Shown here piece by piece: positions 1-11,500 of a DNA stretch of 54,986 nt. The first letter of the stretch is position 1. Each line of letters opens with the position of its first letter. Under the pieces are notes generated by a model. That model was not told where the DNA came from. It was given only the letters and a program-made list of their open reading frames with translations, and searched no databases. Origin of the DNA: Nemertoderma westbladi (Eukaryota > Xenacoelomorpha > Nemertodermatida > Nemertodermatidae); NCBI GenBank assembly GCA_032718475.1, contig JAUCBJ010005442.1:1-54986 (forward strand). The letters run 5' to 3'. Position numbers and translations under genes: made by a program.

Positions 1-1443
1 AGCGTGCCATTCGGACTATCGCGGGCGCCAAATATCCTAACGTACATTTGGTATGTAACCACTGGGCCGGATAAGTCTTCATTCTCGTACCAGAGAAATC
101 GAAGGCTATCCTGGTCTGCCTTACAGGCTCTTACCTGGTGGAACATCGCCTCGATGTCACAAGTAAATGCGAATCGCCGCTGTCTAAAACGCAACAGTAT
201 TCCTATCAAATAATTGTTCAGGTTGGGACCATCCATCAACTCTGAATTCAGGGACATACCTCTATAGACTGCTGCGCAGTCGTTGACTACTCGGACTTTG
301 TCAGGTTTGTCAGGGTGAGTCACATAGTGGTGTGGGAGGTAATAAGTCTGGTCTGTCACTAAGTCAGGGTCCTCTACCTTCCCAGCAAATCCCTTGGCAA
401 AATAGTTGTTGATCTGGGCGCAATACTTCTCCCAAATGTCCGGATTCTTCAACAACCGAGCCCTTACTCCGTTCAATCTTTTCAAGGCTAAGTTGTAGTT
501 GTTCTCCAACTTAGGAGGTTGTCGACGCCACAACATTCCAACTTCAAAATGTCCAGTCGGTAGTAGACGTATGGTGTCTTCCATCATCTCCAACGACCGT
601 TTCTCATCAGTGGACATGGCTAGGTCATATCCACCGGGTTCCATTGCGTCCCTATCCAGCCATTCGACGGTTCTGGCTCCTGTCTCGAGGTCCTGGCGTA
701 TCAATTCCTTCTGTAATTCCTCCTCACTGTATTGGAAAATGTCGAGGTCTCGATATTTAGCCACTTGACCCTCCACTATATCGGTATAAGTCAAAACGTT
801 ACTCAAATAGGTAGCGTGGGCCGCTGAACCAGACCCACTGGTCTGATAACAGTAGTCCTCGGGTTCACTATCTGTCCGGTCGTTATGAAGTGGTTCCGAC
901 AACCTAACATTATCGGGAATCAACTCCTCGTCCGACTCAATAAAGTCACTATAGTGGTCAATACAGGTTCTCCTAAACTCGTCTATGTCTGGTGGTTCTA
1001 CTAACGGTGGTTGAGTTATAGGCTGTAATTCGTGGTATCTGTCTATTGGCTTGTCGCCACCTGTAAACTCATAAGACATGGGTACTCTTGTATACCAACC
1101 TAATATAGTCCTATGGGCATGTGATCCATTTACATGCGGCTCAGCTGGTCTCATTTCCCATATATGGTGTGCGATCAGCTGTTCTGCACCAATCAACATA
1201 GAAACATTCCTATAACCTACCTGGTGTCTGGGTATTCTGAGCTTGTCAAAGTACTCCTGTGCTATGGGACTCATCGGCGGCACCTTACCTAACTGCCTGC
1301 CGAATCCCTTCATAGCTAGACACTTGAATCCGTCCAATGGCAAAGCTTTCTGTTCTTGTCGAGTATGTTGGTCTCTCGGAAGTAGGGAGTCTAGTTCTAC
1401 CGAAATTCGGTGTCCCTTGAGGTCTCCTACCCCATGCATAGAC
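1..1443 (-). CDS. Element 1 pol: rest of protease to reverse transcriptase, partial
   Basis: I checked every codon: the minus frame is open, without a stop, from 1443 to the window edge. It begins abruptly in the middle of the BEL/Pao aspartic-protease region (DUF1758-like), continues through a charged linker, and enters the reverse transcriptase. Recognisable RT pieces are HPDKPDKVRVVNDCA (about 260-320), FTCDIEAMFHQVRA (about 115-160, with the first catalytic Asp) and FGARDSPN at the window edge. The YVDD box lies beyond the window. The upstream half of this gene is at 18029 and above, on the other side of element 2. Without element 2 and one copy of the duplicated target, the two halves meet in the same reading frame. 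Family assignment is firm; whether the element is active cannot be seen. Confidence 0.9.
1439..1443. repeat. Target-site duplication of element 2, left copy
   Basis: The 5 bases tagac sit directly before the left LTR and recur directly after the right LTR. Five bases is the usual BEL/Pao duplication length. Confidence 0.85.
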
Positions 1444-1571
1444 TATAGAATTATATTCCCTAAATGCCGTAGATTTTCAAAATTTTTATTTTATTCGAAT
1501 TAACTTTGTAAAAGATTACTTTGAGTCCTCATTTGTTTTTATTATATCTATTGTACGACGTTTAGTCAAGT

Positions 1572-1644
1572 GGTTCAGTAGCTCAGTCGGTAGAGCGTTG
1601 GAAATTATATGCGTAGTAGGTATTGAGTTCGAATCCTAATAAGT
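1572..1644 (+). other. tRNA-like sequence with Pol III A and B boxes in the left LTR
   Basis: TAGCTCAGTCGG (1579-1590) matches a tRNA A box and AGTTCGAATCC (1626-1636) a B box, at tRNA-like spacing. The D-arm GCTC/GAGC pairs. The anticodon stem does not pair and the T stem pairs only partly, so it is a tRNA-derived relic, not a functional tRNA gene. Confidence 0.5.
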
Positions 1645-3077
1645 GCGAATTATTTTTTGTACAGAATTTCAACTCATTTAAATTGACCGCTACAAATTAA
1701 ATTGTATTTGTCTGTACCTAGATTAACCAATGAGACTGCAGTTATTAGATTGTAACCAATGTCGTGCAAGTTATATATTAGCTGGACCAATGGTTATCTT
1801 TAAAAAACCCAATATAATTATAGAATGTTCTCGATTGATTGCAGCACAAATTTGGTATAAAAGGTGCGATTTCGTTCATTAGTTCACTTCAGTCAATCTT
1901 TCAATCTATTCTGAGTTATCTGATATTTGTTTATTCTGTCATTAGTTTTCAGATTACATTTTGTATTATTATCTGCAATAAATTCAGAAATACCGCTACC
2001 TGCCTTTTCTTTTCACCATGATTCACTACGGTGAACACACTTAGGAACAGGATGGCCGGCTAGAGATCGGGCCGCAGCAATGAACGGGAACATCAAGGGA
2101 ATGTAGACAGGAGACAACCCGCAATACCATCTTATTTATTCGCCCATCGCCTGAAAGGTTAGACAGCGTTCGATGCCTTGCTACCTAAGCGTAAGACCAA
2201 AGATCAAAGGTAGAAGTAGTGACACGCTGTACGCCTAAAATTACAACTAGGGACTGTACTGTCTTAATTCAGGAAAAAACCGCAGTAGACCTTCATATTC
2301 CTAAGGGGGGGGGGGGGGGGAGGGAGAGAGCAGGCAGATACTAGTACGCAGATAGGACGTAGGCACACCGGTACGAAGCATACACATTGGTAGGGTGCAG
2401 CAAACTGTACGCCTAACTCTTGCTAAGTGCAGGTGCGTTTGCGACTATTTGTAGTACAACGGTGTCCATTGCATTAGAACTTGTAGGCTAGGAGGGTTGC
2501 TGTGTTTCACCTGAATTAGGATTGTACTGTTCAGGCGGTAGGGCAGTTTACGACTAGGCGCAAATAAATTGAGGCTATTAGGGATATACTAACATCTACC
2601 GTGTCCCCGCCAACGTCCTGATAGGAAGTTACCCAGCCTACCTAGGTGACTAAAATTCTAGATAAGAGCCAGGATAGCTATTAGTAACTGTACGCCTACA
2701 GTAGTAAACTAACACATTTCTTCTTAGTATTAGGGACCTGGTAAATTAAAATTGCCGAATTCTGGGCGTAGCATTAACCTTATGCCTGAATTTGAGTCCT
2801 GGAAATACGCAAGAGGGGAAGGAACCTTATCATTTGTGAGTATTGGACCTACAAGTTACAAAATTAGAATATTTGTAAAATGCACACCGTACCCAGTAAT
2901 TATATATATGAAGGAGCAAAACTGCTTTGACCGTTCAGAATTAACACACGCGCGTTAGAAATTATTTACACCTCAAAATATATAAAATTAACTTTCGTCC
3001 TTACTGCGCTTTGCCCGCTAGTTAGACATCTCCAAATCTCTGCCTCTGTACCTAGCTAGCGTCCCTTTCGCCCAACC

Positions 3078-3085
3078 ATATAAAT
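3078..3085 (+). promoter_or_regulatory. TATA box of element 2 LTR
   Basis: ATATAAAT in the context ccatataaatcacaccg. The same context occurs in the right LTR (17763-17770) and in the element 3 LTR on the minus strand (39505-39512). About 65 bases downstream the block aggattcgctgcgcggg is also shared, consistent with a conserved start and R region. Confidence 0.55.
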
Positions 3086-3343
3086 CACACCGCGGCAAAG
3101 TATACGAGCCCCTTAGTCCGTCAGTGAGTCAGCCTGATTTTAGGATTCGCTGCGCGGGATTTTGATTTATCGAAGTTTGTCTGCTCGTAGACTGTTTTCT
3201 GCCTCACTGGTTATAAGAGATCGATACTGCAATATATTCGCTTACTTAGAGTTTACTGTTTTGGTGAGAAGGTCGGATTTATGATTTGATTCACAAACTT
3301 TACAGTAAGATATTGCAGGTATTGTTACTGTCTCTTCCAAATA

Positions 3344-4193
3344 GTAGGAATATGTGATTATTTTAACATATTTCCTAGAATAGTAGGAATATGTTTTACT
3401 GAACTACGGTTCGGTAGGACTAAAGTTATTTGAAAATTTTGTATTTTGAGGTAAAAGTTTATATTTGATTAGCTAAGTGCTAATTTTTTGAAATAAAATT
3501 TGATTTGAACCGCGTGTAGAATATTTTTGGAATTGAATACCGGTGTTTAAAAAGGGTTTAAATACCATATTGTACCGGTACAAAAATTTTCGTAAAAAGT
3601 AAAACCTAACTCTTTTGTTTTCAGGATTCAGAACTCATTTCTAGACTGTAACGGGAGCAAGACCGTGTTTAGCAAGTTTGGGAGATAGATAACTCAACAA
3701 CTTTGGTTGGGAAAATCGCGCTTCGTCCGCAACGTTAAAAACGGAAAGGTTCACGTCCGGTTTGTATCTGGGAATCTGTTTTTCTGGAGAATTATTGGAG
3801 TGGGTGAGTTCGAAAAGTTGCATAAATAAGTTAGGCATTACCGTATTAGTTAAAATTATTGTGGGTTCCACTGTCTCAAGTATTTATGCATTCCGTATGA
3901 TTTCTTTGTTCATTGCTGAATTAGTCTGTATTATTGTATTTAATTTACCTTTTGATAATGCATATCGTTATCCGATTTATTTGTTATAAAATTGGCCGCT
4001 AGGCTAATTTTATTATATACTTATACCGTGACATTTATTTGCTGTAAAATTGGCCGTTTAGGCTAATTTTATCCATCTGCTATAAAATCGGCCGGTAGGC
4101 TAATTTTATATGACTGTAATTAGTACCGTTTAGATAAAAATACGGTAAGTTTGATACTTTGACACTCACTTTACTTGACTTACAACTACCGAA
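3344..4193 (+). other. Element 2 leader between LTR and gag
   Basis: No gene of its own. It starts with a short direct repeat (agtaggaatatg at 3342 and 3381) and ends with three hairpins (3986-4108) just before the gag ATG. Two 5'-splice-site-like GGTRAGT sequences lie at 3803 and 4144. Confidence 0.6.
3986..4108 (+). promoter_or_regulatory. Three tandem hairpins upstream of gag
   Basis: Arms TAAAATTGGCC and GGCTAATTTTA pair over 11 bases (one G-U) around 4-5 base loops at 3987-4012, 4045-4071 and 4083-4108. The third copy has a changed base in the left arm. The position in the leader suits a packaging, dimerisation or translation signal; that role is inference. Confidence 0.6.
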
Positions 4194-7100
4194 ATGAGTG
4201 ACAAACCAGACTATACGAAAAATACACCTACCGACTATGACTCATGTGGCGAGGATAAGTCAGCAGCGGAAGATCTACAGGGGAAGACTCGCGAGCCTAC
4301 CGAACCTACACCGTGTGCGTCACCAGTACATCCAACGGGAGTACCGGATGCTGTAGTACGAGGCGACGGCAGGACCGAGGACTTTCTAACTGTTCCGCAA
4401 CCCAGATACAGGGAAACGGACATGGTAAGTTCAGCAGGAAGCCAGGAGAGTGTGGTTAGAAGCGTCGGCGGCTACATGGCGCATATAACCAGGAGTATTG
4501 GGGAAGGCCAACGCATATTAGACGAGTTGACCGCTCCGATGTCTCGATTCGAGTTCTACACCCTCCAGGTTAGAGTACAAAGTAGAGTACATAAGTCCGT
4601 AGATAATTTAATTGGTCTACAAGATCTAGCTAGACAGAGACAGGACATGGATACTCAACTTAGAATCCTCGAGAAACTAATGATCGCTAGAGAGAAACTG
4701 ATTCAGTTTAAGTCGACGATTAGGCAGATACAACAGGAACAAGCGGACCAGTTGTTAGGTGAGTCAGTTTCGGACGAATTATTGCAGCCCGAGGAAGAAC
4801 AGGAACTGTACCGACTGGATGGACAATTGAAACACCTGACGGACCACTTACGTATGTGCGGCGAGGATGTCGGAGATTGGGAAACCGTGCCGGAGGCTAC
4901 GAGGGAAACTTCACTCGCACAAATCGAATTAGTACCAGGAATACTAAATCAATCGTTGGTAAGTATTCGTAGCGAAATCGGCGGGGAAAGTATGGTCACG
5001 TCAGAAGTTGCTCGACAACAGCAAGAATTCTACCGACAACGACGAGAAATGGAGGAGCAAGCTCAACTTCTAGTGATGCAGGCAGCAGTAGAGGAAGAGA
5101 AGCTACGCGTTGCGAACGTAGCGAGAATCTCTCATCTACAGGAACAAGCTGAATTAGAAGCAGCTGAAGTAGAAAGGTTAGAGGTAGACATTGCCCAACG
5201 AACGGCAGCGGCTGATTTAGCGCAACGAAACGCAGCGGCAGAATTAGAGCGACAAACGGCAGAATTAGAGCGAGAAAGGTTAGTTTCGGAAGCACGGGCC
5301 GAAATGAAAACACGGCAAATAAAAGCTCAATCAGCTATACGACAAGCGGAGTTTGAGGCGCAACGACAACAAACGGAACAACGAGAGAAGACAGCTAAAC
5401 TTCATTTCGAACTCGAGAAGAAGGCGAGAGAATTAGCCAACGCGAAGGAAGATCTGGATCTACAAGCCCGCGATAGATCGATGAGATCTCGTGACGGACA
5501 TGATTTGGACCAGTTAGAGGTAAGACATCGCCAAATTCAGGAACGGAAGAAGGAAGGAAGCATAGGAGCACCCGGACGGGAACGACAATTAGTAAAAGAC
5601 TTGTGTCAACGATTCCCACAAGTAACTCCTATGTTTGCACCAATTATGACTAAGGAACCTGTTTCGATTGCGGGTAGTAGTGATATTTCTCCTATCCATG
5701 GTGCGACGGAACACAGGTTGGTTATTCCGGACAAATTCATACCGTCAAGAGCAACGTCGTCGCCTATTTTGAAAGTCAAGGTAAGTAACCCACCGACTAC
5801 CGATCGTAGTAGTTTATTGACCGGACCTGCACTACTAACGACAAAACAGGTGAGTCCACCTTTGACACCTAAACCGGTTACGCATTACACGTACCCAATG
5901 ACGTTTCGACCTACAAGGCCGGTTCAGTTTACATCGCAATCTACGACTTCGAGGAAGACTTGTGAGCCTACCGAACAACGGAGACCAGTGGATACGCGAC
6001 CGTTCAACCAGTTTACATCGCAATCTACGACTTCGAGGAAGACTTGTGAGCCTACCGAACAACGGAGGTCAGTGGACGATGTTCCGAAACGAAACGTTAG
6101 AATTCGTACAACGCAAAGGACGCGAGCACGTCGACCACCATATCCAGATGATAGTAGTACTTCGAGCGAATCGGATTACCCGAAACGCGAGGTATTTAGA
6201 ACAGGGGCGGCCGATGAATATAAACGCGAGCGTTCAGACAACTCCTTTGTAGACAATCCTCCACAGAATACACCAACACAGAGGGCGTTACAACCAACGG
6301 ACGCAATCAGTACACAACAGTTCGCCGACATCCTGCGACCAGTTGTTAACAAGTTGGCTCAGATCGAGGAACGCTTGGAGGAAGTTCAAACCGATAGTTC
6401 GAGGAACACTGAATTTGAACACAATAGACACCCGAAGGAACCACAAAGACCGGTACCTTCAAAGAACGCATCGTATCAGGGAAAAGCGCCAAGAAGGGAC
6501 ATCAACCAGATTACCAACCAAGGACGCGAAACTCTGAACGTTGCCGAGGAGATAGCGAAATTCACGGCTAGACAAGGACTACCGGTACAACAACCACCGA
6601 AGTTTTCAGGTAGCTCAAAACACTGGCACACTTTCGTAGACTATATCGAATCTCAGATCGCCGTGTGCGCCTTTACATCATGGGAGAAGTTTAATTACCT
6701 GCTTCAAACGTTGTCGGGAGAACCTAAACGTTTGGCAGAGACCTTCGTTGGTGTACCGGACGCCTTTGAACTAGCGTACGATCGTTTAACTTCGATCTAC
6801 GGAGGTACAGTCAGCATGGCCAGGTCAGTGATAGAGGAACTCTGTAAGGGAGGGGCTATTACTAAACCCGTCGACTTATTGAAACTGGCTGACGAAATAA
6901 AGAACGCTATCACTACTTTGAGATCCATTGGACAACTTGACTACGGGAATACCCCTACAGTCCTATTAAAGATCATAGGACGACTCCACCATCGACTTCG
7001 TCGGGAGTGGAGGAAGATCGAATACCAGCGGGAAGAGCGGGGTGGATTCTTAAAACTGGAAGATGTGTACCTTTTGATATCCAGGGAAGCAGTGGTAGAA

Positions 7101-8486
7101 ACTCGATCCAACTACACTGACCAGCACATCGTAGCAGAAGGAATCATCTTGCCATCCTCAAACCGACAAAAACCCCAGACAACATCCACCAAGACGGCCA
7201 CTTACGCCACACCGACGGAAACACGACAATTCTCGGACGGTAGTAGGGTATCTGCGCCCATTGGAATAAAGCAGACTAGACAGCAACTCAGTACAGACTT
7301 CAGCGGCTGCCAATACTGCGAGCATTTAGGCAAGCGGTATATCGGTCACAAGTTGAGAGGTTGTCGACAGTTTCGCGAGTTAAACTCGGAAGAACGACGG
7401 CTGCAGATACGGCCATTGGACTCTTGTTGGCGGTGTACGCGACACGGACACGTCCGCAAAGATTGCCCAAATACCGACACTTGTCCATCCTGTGGACGCA
7501 ACCACGACGGTCTGCTCCACACAGACAGCCACACGCCGACAAAACGCTTCGCCAGGGAACACCCGGAAGCAGCAGCGAAATGTAATACGGCCTACAAGAA
7601 TCGAGAATCAAAAACGACTCCAACCTTCGTGACGCATATTAAGGATTGCTTCTCAGAACAATCCGGATCGTCGGACGAAGAGTCGGAAGACGACGATGTA
7701 TATTCAGATGGAGACGAACAACCATCGATCGCGCTTCTGACGACTGACCAACTAAAGGGTTTCAGTGTAATTCCGATTAAGATTACTGGCACAAAAGGGA
7801 GCAAGAGAATCTACGCTATCCTGGATTCAGCCTCATCTCACAGCTACGTGGATGAGCAGATAGCTGATGTCGTGACGGATCTCAGACAAGGTAAGTGCGT
7901 CAGTTACACCGTAAGTAGTATGCACGGACAACGTGCAATACCAGTGACACGAGTTAAGTTGGACTTAGACACTCTTCTTCCGAAATCGCAACACAGCGAA
8001 AAGGAGAGGTCTTTGTTACCCTTTAAGGATTTGACTTTTGCGGCCACCAAGGACTTTAGTAACCTACTAGGTCCTGTCCCAGAACAATCCTTGGAGGACC
8101 GTAAGTATTTCAGACACCTTGGTGTACCTGAATGTCCTGTCAATTATAGATCGGTAGCCATGCTGATCGGGACAGACCAATTCAACCTACATCAAGTGTG
8201 GGAAACCAGACCATCGGTAGTCGTAGCGGGAAACGCATGCGCCTGTAGAACGCCGATAGGGTGGTATACTCGAGCGCCTGTGCGCACACTAGACATAAGT
8301 GATGAGGAAGACGATGTACAAAGTACATGTAGTTTATTAACTACAAATTCAATTCATTCCTTTTCACACGACGTGGACCATACTACCTTACATACAAAAC
8401 ATGACAGACGTGTAACTAGTATGATAAGTCACAAGGAGCAGCTAATCCACCAGGTGAGTTTAGAACTTGGGGAGAAGACGAGTTAG
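4194..8486 (+). CDS. Element 2 gag and aspartic protease polyprotein
   Basis: 1430 residues from ATG 4194. Residues about 90-450 are a charged, coiled-coil-like region rich in E, Q, R and A. Residues about 575-640 contain a 28-residue tandem duplication (QFTSQSTTSRKTCEPTEQRR and its repeat). A DUF1759-type gag domain follows (about 795-950; PPKFSGSSKHWHTF onward). A cysteine/histidine region includes the CCHC knuckle CWRCTRHGHVRKDC from residue 1078 and a following CPSCGRNH. The BEL/Pao retropepsin (DUF1758) has its active Asp in AILDSAS (Asp 1211). The frame ends at TAG 8484-8486 and stays open downstream into pol. Gag would form particles and bind RNA; the protease would cut the polyprotein. 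Confidence 0.92.
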   Translation: MSDKPDYTKNTPTDYDSCGEDKSAAEDLQGKTREPTEPTPCASPVHPTGVPDAVVRGDGRTEDFLTVPQPRYRETDMVSSAGSQESVVRSVGGYMAHITRSIGEGQRILDELTAPMSRFEFYTLQVRVQSRVHKSVDNLIGLQDLARQRQDMDTQLRILEKLMIAREKLIQFKSTIRQIQQEQADQLLGESVSDELLQPEEEQELYRLDGQLKHLTDHLRMCGEDVGDWETVPEATRETSLAQIELVPGILNQSLVSIRSEIGGESMVTSEVARQQQEFYRQRREMEEQAQLLVMQAAVEEEKLRVANVARISHLQEQAELEAAEVERLEVDIAQRTAAADLAQRNAAAELERQTAELERERLVSEARAEMKTRQIKAQSAIRQAEFEAQRQQTEQREKTAKLHFELEKKARELANAKEDLDLQARDRSMRSRDGHDLDQLEVRHRQIQERKKEGSIGAPGRERQLVKDLCQRFPQVTPMFAPIMTKEPVSIAGSSDISPIHGATEHRLVIPDKFIPSRATSSPILKVKVSNPPTTDRSSLLTGPALLTTKQVSPPLTPKPVTHYTYPMTFRPTRPVQFTSQSTTSRKTCEPTEQRRPVDTRPFNQFTSQSTTSRKTCEPTEQRRSVDDVPKRNVRIRTTQRTRARRPPYPDDSSTSSESDYPKREVFRTGAADEYKRERSDNSFVDNPPQNTPTQRALQPTDAISTQQFADILRPVVNKLAQIEERLEEVQTDSSRNTEFEHNRHPKEPQRPVPSKNASYQGKAPRRDINQITNQGRETLNVAEEIAKFTARQGLPVQQPPKFSGSSKHWHTFVDYIESQIAVCAFTSWEKFNYLLQTLSGEPKRLAETFVGVPDAFELAYDRLTSIYGGTVSMARSVIEELCKGGAITKPVDLLKLADEIKNAITTLRSIGQLDYGNTPTVLLKIIGRLHHRLRREWRKIEYQREERGGFLKLEDVYLLISREAVVETRSNYTDQHIVAEGIILPSSNRQKPQTTSTKTATYATPTETRQFSDGSRVSAPIGIKQTRQQLSTDFSGCQYCEHLGKRYIGHKLRGCRQFRELNSEERRLQIRPLDSCWRCTRHGHVRKDCPNTDTCPSCGRNHDGLLHTDSHTPTKRFAREHPEAAAKCNTAYKNRESKTTPTFVTHIKDCFSEQSGSSDEESEDDDVYSDGDEQPSIALLTTDQLKGFSVIPIKITGTKGSKRIYAILDSASSHSYVDEQIADVVTDLRQGKCVSYTVSSMHGQRAIPVTRVKLDLDTLLPKSQHSEKERSLLPFKDLTFAATKDFSNLLGPVPEQSLEDRKYFRHLGVPECPVNYRSVAMLIGTDQFNLHQVWETRPSVVVAGNACACRTPIGWYTRAPVRTLDISDEEDDVQSTCSLLTTNSIHSFSHDVDHTTLHTKHDRRVTSMISHKEQLIHQVSLELGEKTS
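4282..4301 (+). repeat. P20 palindrome, copy 1
   Basis: GGAAGACTCGCGAGCCTACC near the start of gag, read as G-K-T-R-E-P-T. Confidence 0.85.
5953..5972 (+). repeat. P20 palindrome, copy 2
   Basis: GGAAGACTTGTGAGCCTACC in gag, read as R-K-T-C-E-P-T. Lies in the first unit of an 84-bp tandem duplication. Confidence 0.88.
6037..6056 (+). repeat. P20 palindrome, copy 3
   Basis: Identical to copy 2, 84 bases downstream in the second unit of the gag duplication. Confidence 0.88.
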
Positions 8487-8558
8487 CCAGAGATTCCATC
8501 GACGACAGATGATAACGCCGGAAGGCTTGCGAGTCTACCTACCCCAATAACCTCAACA
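8484..8558 (+). promoter_or_regulatory. In-frame TAG and open linker between gag-protease and pol
   Basis: The TAG is the only stop between ATG 4194 and the end of pol at 12884. The 24 codons between it and the pol ATG (8559) are open in the same frame and contain a P20 palindrome 33 bases after the stop. This fits either stop-codon readthrough or one recent nonsense mutation. Element 3 has no stop at the matching place, which favours mutation or a recently gained stop. Confidence 0.5.
8520..8539 (+). repeat. P20 palindrome, copy 4
   Basis: GGAAGGCTTGCGAGTCTACC in the gag-pol linker, read as G-R-L-A-S-L-P. The only element 2 copy with G at position 6. Confidence 0.9.
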
Positions 8559-11500
8559 ATGCCCGTCGATATCGATGATGACGCGTTAAGAAACCATCAA
8601 GTGGAACAAGCTGCATTGGACAAAGAATTGACGGAGAAGACTATCAGGTGGTTAGAACAAGATACAGCTGAACCTGGTAGCTACGAACCATGTATGTCGG
8701 AACAGGAGAAACAATCTTTGAAGATCATGGAAGATACTATCCACCAGACGAAAGACGGACACTATGAGGTAGGGATGTTATGGCATAGCCAAAGTCCTAA
8801 ACTCATAAATAACTATCTACTAGCTTTAAGACGTCTGCACTCAATACGACAACGTCTATTAAAGGACGAGAAAGCCCATCTGCAGTACAACACTCAGATG
8901 GAGACGTATTTGACCAAGGGATACGCTATCCGAATGACTAACCCGGAGATAGTGACTGACCAAACATACTACTTGCCACATCACTTCGTGAGACACCCCG
9001 ACAAACCAGACAAAGTACGTGTAGTCAATGACTGTGCGGCTCTGTTTGAGGGAATGTCCCTCAATAGCGAGTTAATGGATGGACCAAACATGAATAATTA
9101 TCTAATGGGGGTGATTATGTGCTTCCGTCAGCGTCAAGTAGCCTTTACTTATGACGTCGAAGCTATGTTTCACCAAGTGAGAGCGTTAGAGCGAGACAGA
9201 GACAGTTTGAGGTTCCTCTGGTATCCGGAAGGAGACTTAAGTCTACCACCGGCGACTTACCAAATGCAAGTCCGCGTTTTCGGTGCCAGGGACAGCCCAA
9301 ACTGTACGATGTACGCCCTAAAGCAAGCCGCTAGGGATCAGAAACACATATATGACCCAGAGATAATTAAGATCGTAGAACGTGACTTTTACGTCGACGA
9401 CGGTTTACAGAGTTGTGACACAGTAGAACGTGCTATAACAGTAGCACATCAATTACGGGACTGCTTAGCGGGCGGAGGTTTTAACCTCACCAAATTCGCC
9501 TCAAACAGTGCCGAATTGGTAGACTCATTCGGAACGACTGAGCGTGGAGGTGGTGACATAGACCTAGAGTTCGAACCACTACCGACGACCAAGGTGTTGG
9601 GGCTCTTTTGGGACCCAAACACGGACAACTTTCGAGTGAAGGTGAGACTGGACAGTCAAGAAAACACACTGACAAAGAGATCATGCTTGTCAAAATTGAG
9701 CCGATTGTTCGATCCATTAGGATTCATCAGTCCAATAATACTGCAAGCCCGAATTTTTATGCGCAGTATTTGGAAGGATGGACTGACATGGGACGAGCCG
9801 ATCTCATCAGACCAAGTAGACTTATGGAAAACCTGGGAGGCAGAATTATCTTCGCTAGAGGATTATTCCATACCCAGAGTCTACTTTCCATTACAAACAA
9901 CATTTCCTGACAACTTGGAATTACATTGTTTTTCCGACGCCAGTGACAACGGCTTTGGTGTGGCAGCGTACTTGCGCAGACAAGTAGACTCAGAAGAATT
10001 CGATGTTTCGCTCATTACTTCTAAGGCAAAAACAATGCCTACTAAGTATATGACGACACCACGAGCTGAGCTACAAGCCGCAACCCTGTCAACCACAATC
10101 GTGAACCTTATACAGACGGAACTACAGTCAAGTTTACAGATATTTTATTGGACTGACGCGACGTTGGTTTTATTTTACATAAACAACGACACACTTGAAT
10201 TCAAGACATTCGTAGCTAACCGTCGCGCGGAAATTCTAGACCGTTCAATAAAAGAAGATTGGCGACATTGTCCCGGACCACAAAACCCAGCCGATATTGC
10301 GTCAAGAGGAATGATGCCTGAGGAATTCTGTAAACCGGAGAACAAAGAATTCTGGCAACACGGACCACGGTTCTTGCAGGGATCAATACAACATTGGCCA
10401 CCGTTATACAACAACAAGTCTAACACCATCCCTAAGGACGCCGAAATCAAGAAACCAAAAAAGGGGAAGGCAAAGAAAAAGACGACGGCAGCTAAACTCA
10501 AGAAAAGACCGAAGGCGAAATGGAAGGATATAACTTCAAAGGTCAAGAATGGAAGACTTGCGAGCCTTTCTACACCAGACACGTTACCAGACGGTCAACC
10601 AGACACGTTACCAGACATATCGCCAGACGGTCAACCAGACACGTTACCAGACGGTCAAACAGACACGTTACTAGACGGTCAACCAGACATTTTACCAGAC
10701 ATGTCACAAAATGTTCTACCAGACACTAGTGACATATTGACAAATAGAAAAGCCGCAGTTTCTCTATTGGAGCGGCCTTCTATTGACAAACAACCAGATA
10801 CGTTACCAGACATATCGCCAGACACGTTACTAGACGGTCAACCAGACGTTTTGCCAGACACGTCACTAGATATTTCGCCGGATGTTCCGCGAAACATTTT
10901 ACCAGACATGTCACAAAATGTTCTACCAGACACTAGTAACATATTGACAAATAGTAAAGCCGCAGTTTCCCTATTGGAGCGGCCTTGTATTGACAAACTA
11001 CCAATTTTGACACACTTGAGCAACCATAAGCACGGTGAAACCTCATGTATTACAGATGTGGGTAGTACCTACGTAAATGTAAATACAGGTGTTACTCTGC
11101 GCTCAAGAGACATACCAAACTTGCAACCTATGGTGAGACGCAGAAAAATAAGTTTACCGAAACCCACTGACCCCATAGAGTTCAAACCACCATTAACGAT
11201 CGACTTACAAAGTACTGACAATCAAGGTAAGAAGACGAAGAAGGACAAATTACTTGTAGACCCGGACGGATCAACAGTCAACAAGGGAATACTTACCGGC
11301 GGACCCGTGGGCCCTTCTAGTAAATCAAAACCTTCCAAATTCTTTGACTTACCTGATGACGTCACAAATACTTACGTCGACCGTATTGTAAACCTAACAG
11401 ACTCTTGGACAAACGCTTGCCGAAAATTAGCGTGGATTGTACGTTTTGTACAATACGTTAAAGGCAAACGAGACTTTACACGTCGACTTACATTGGCTGA

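Larger units (their letters stand above)
1444..3343 (+). repeat. Element 2 left (5') LTR
   Basis: Direct repeat of 16123-18028. It contains, in order, a tRNA-like segment (1572-1644), CCAAT-like boxes (about 1725-1800), a 16-G run (2305-2320), several copies of ctgtacgcct (about 2228, 2407, 2688) of which the last forms ACTGTA-cgcc-TACAGT (2687-2702), a TATA box (3078-3085), and a block shared with element 3. The short open frames inside it have no coding support. Confidence 0.9.

Noticed and set aside
1839-2958. Short ORFs of 60-68 residues conserved in both LTRs
   Set aside because: They are identical only because the LTRs are recent copies; no domain or coding bias is seen.
3344-3370. Primer-binding site directly after the left LTR
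   Set aside because: The sequence starts gtaggaata, without the usual TGG, and I could not match it to a tRNA 3' end.
8487-8558. Programmed frameshift between gag-protease and pol of element 2
   Set aside because: The two frames are the same, so only the TAG needs explaining.
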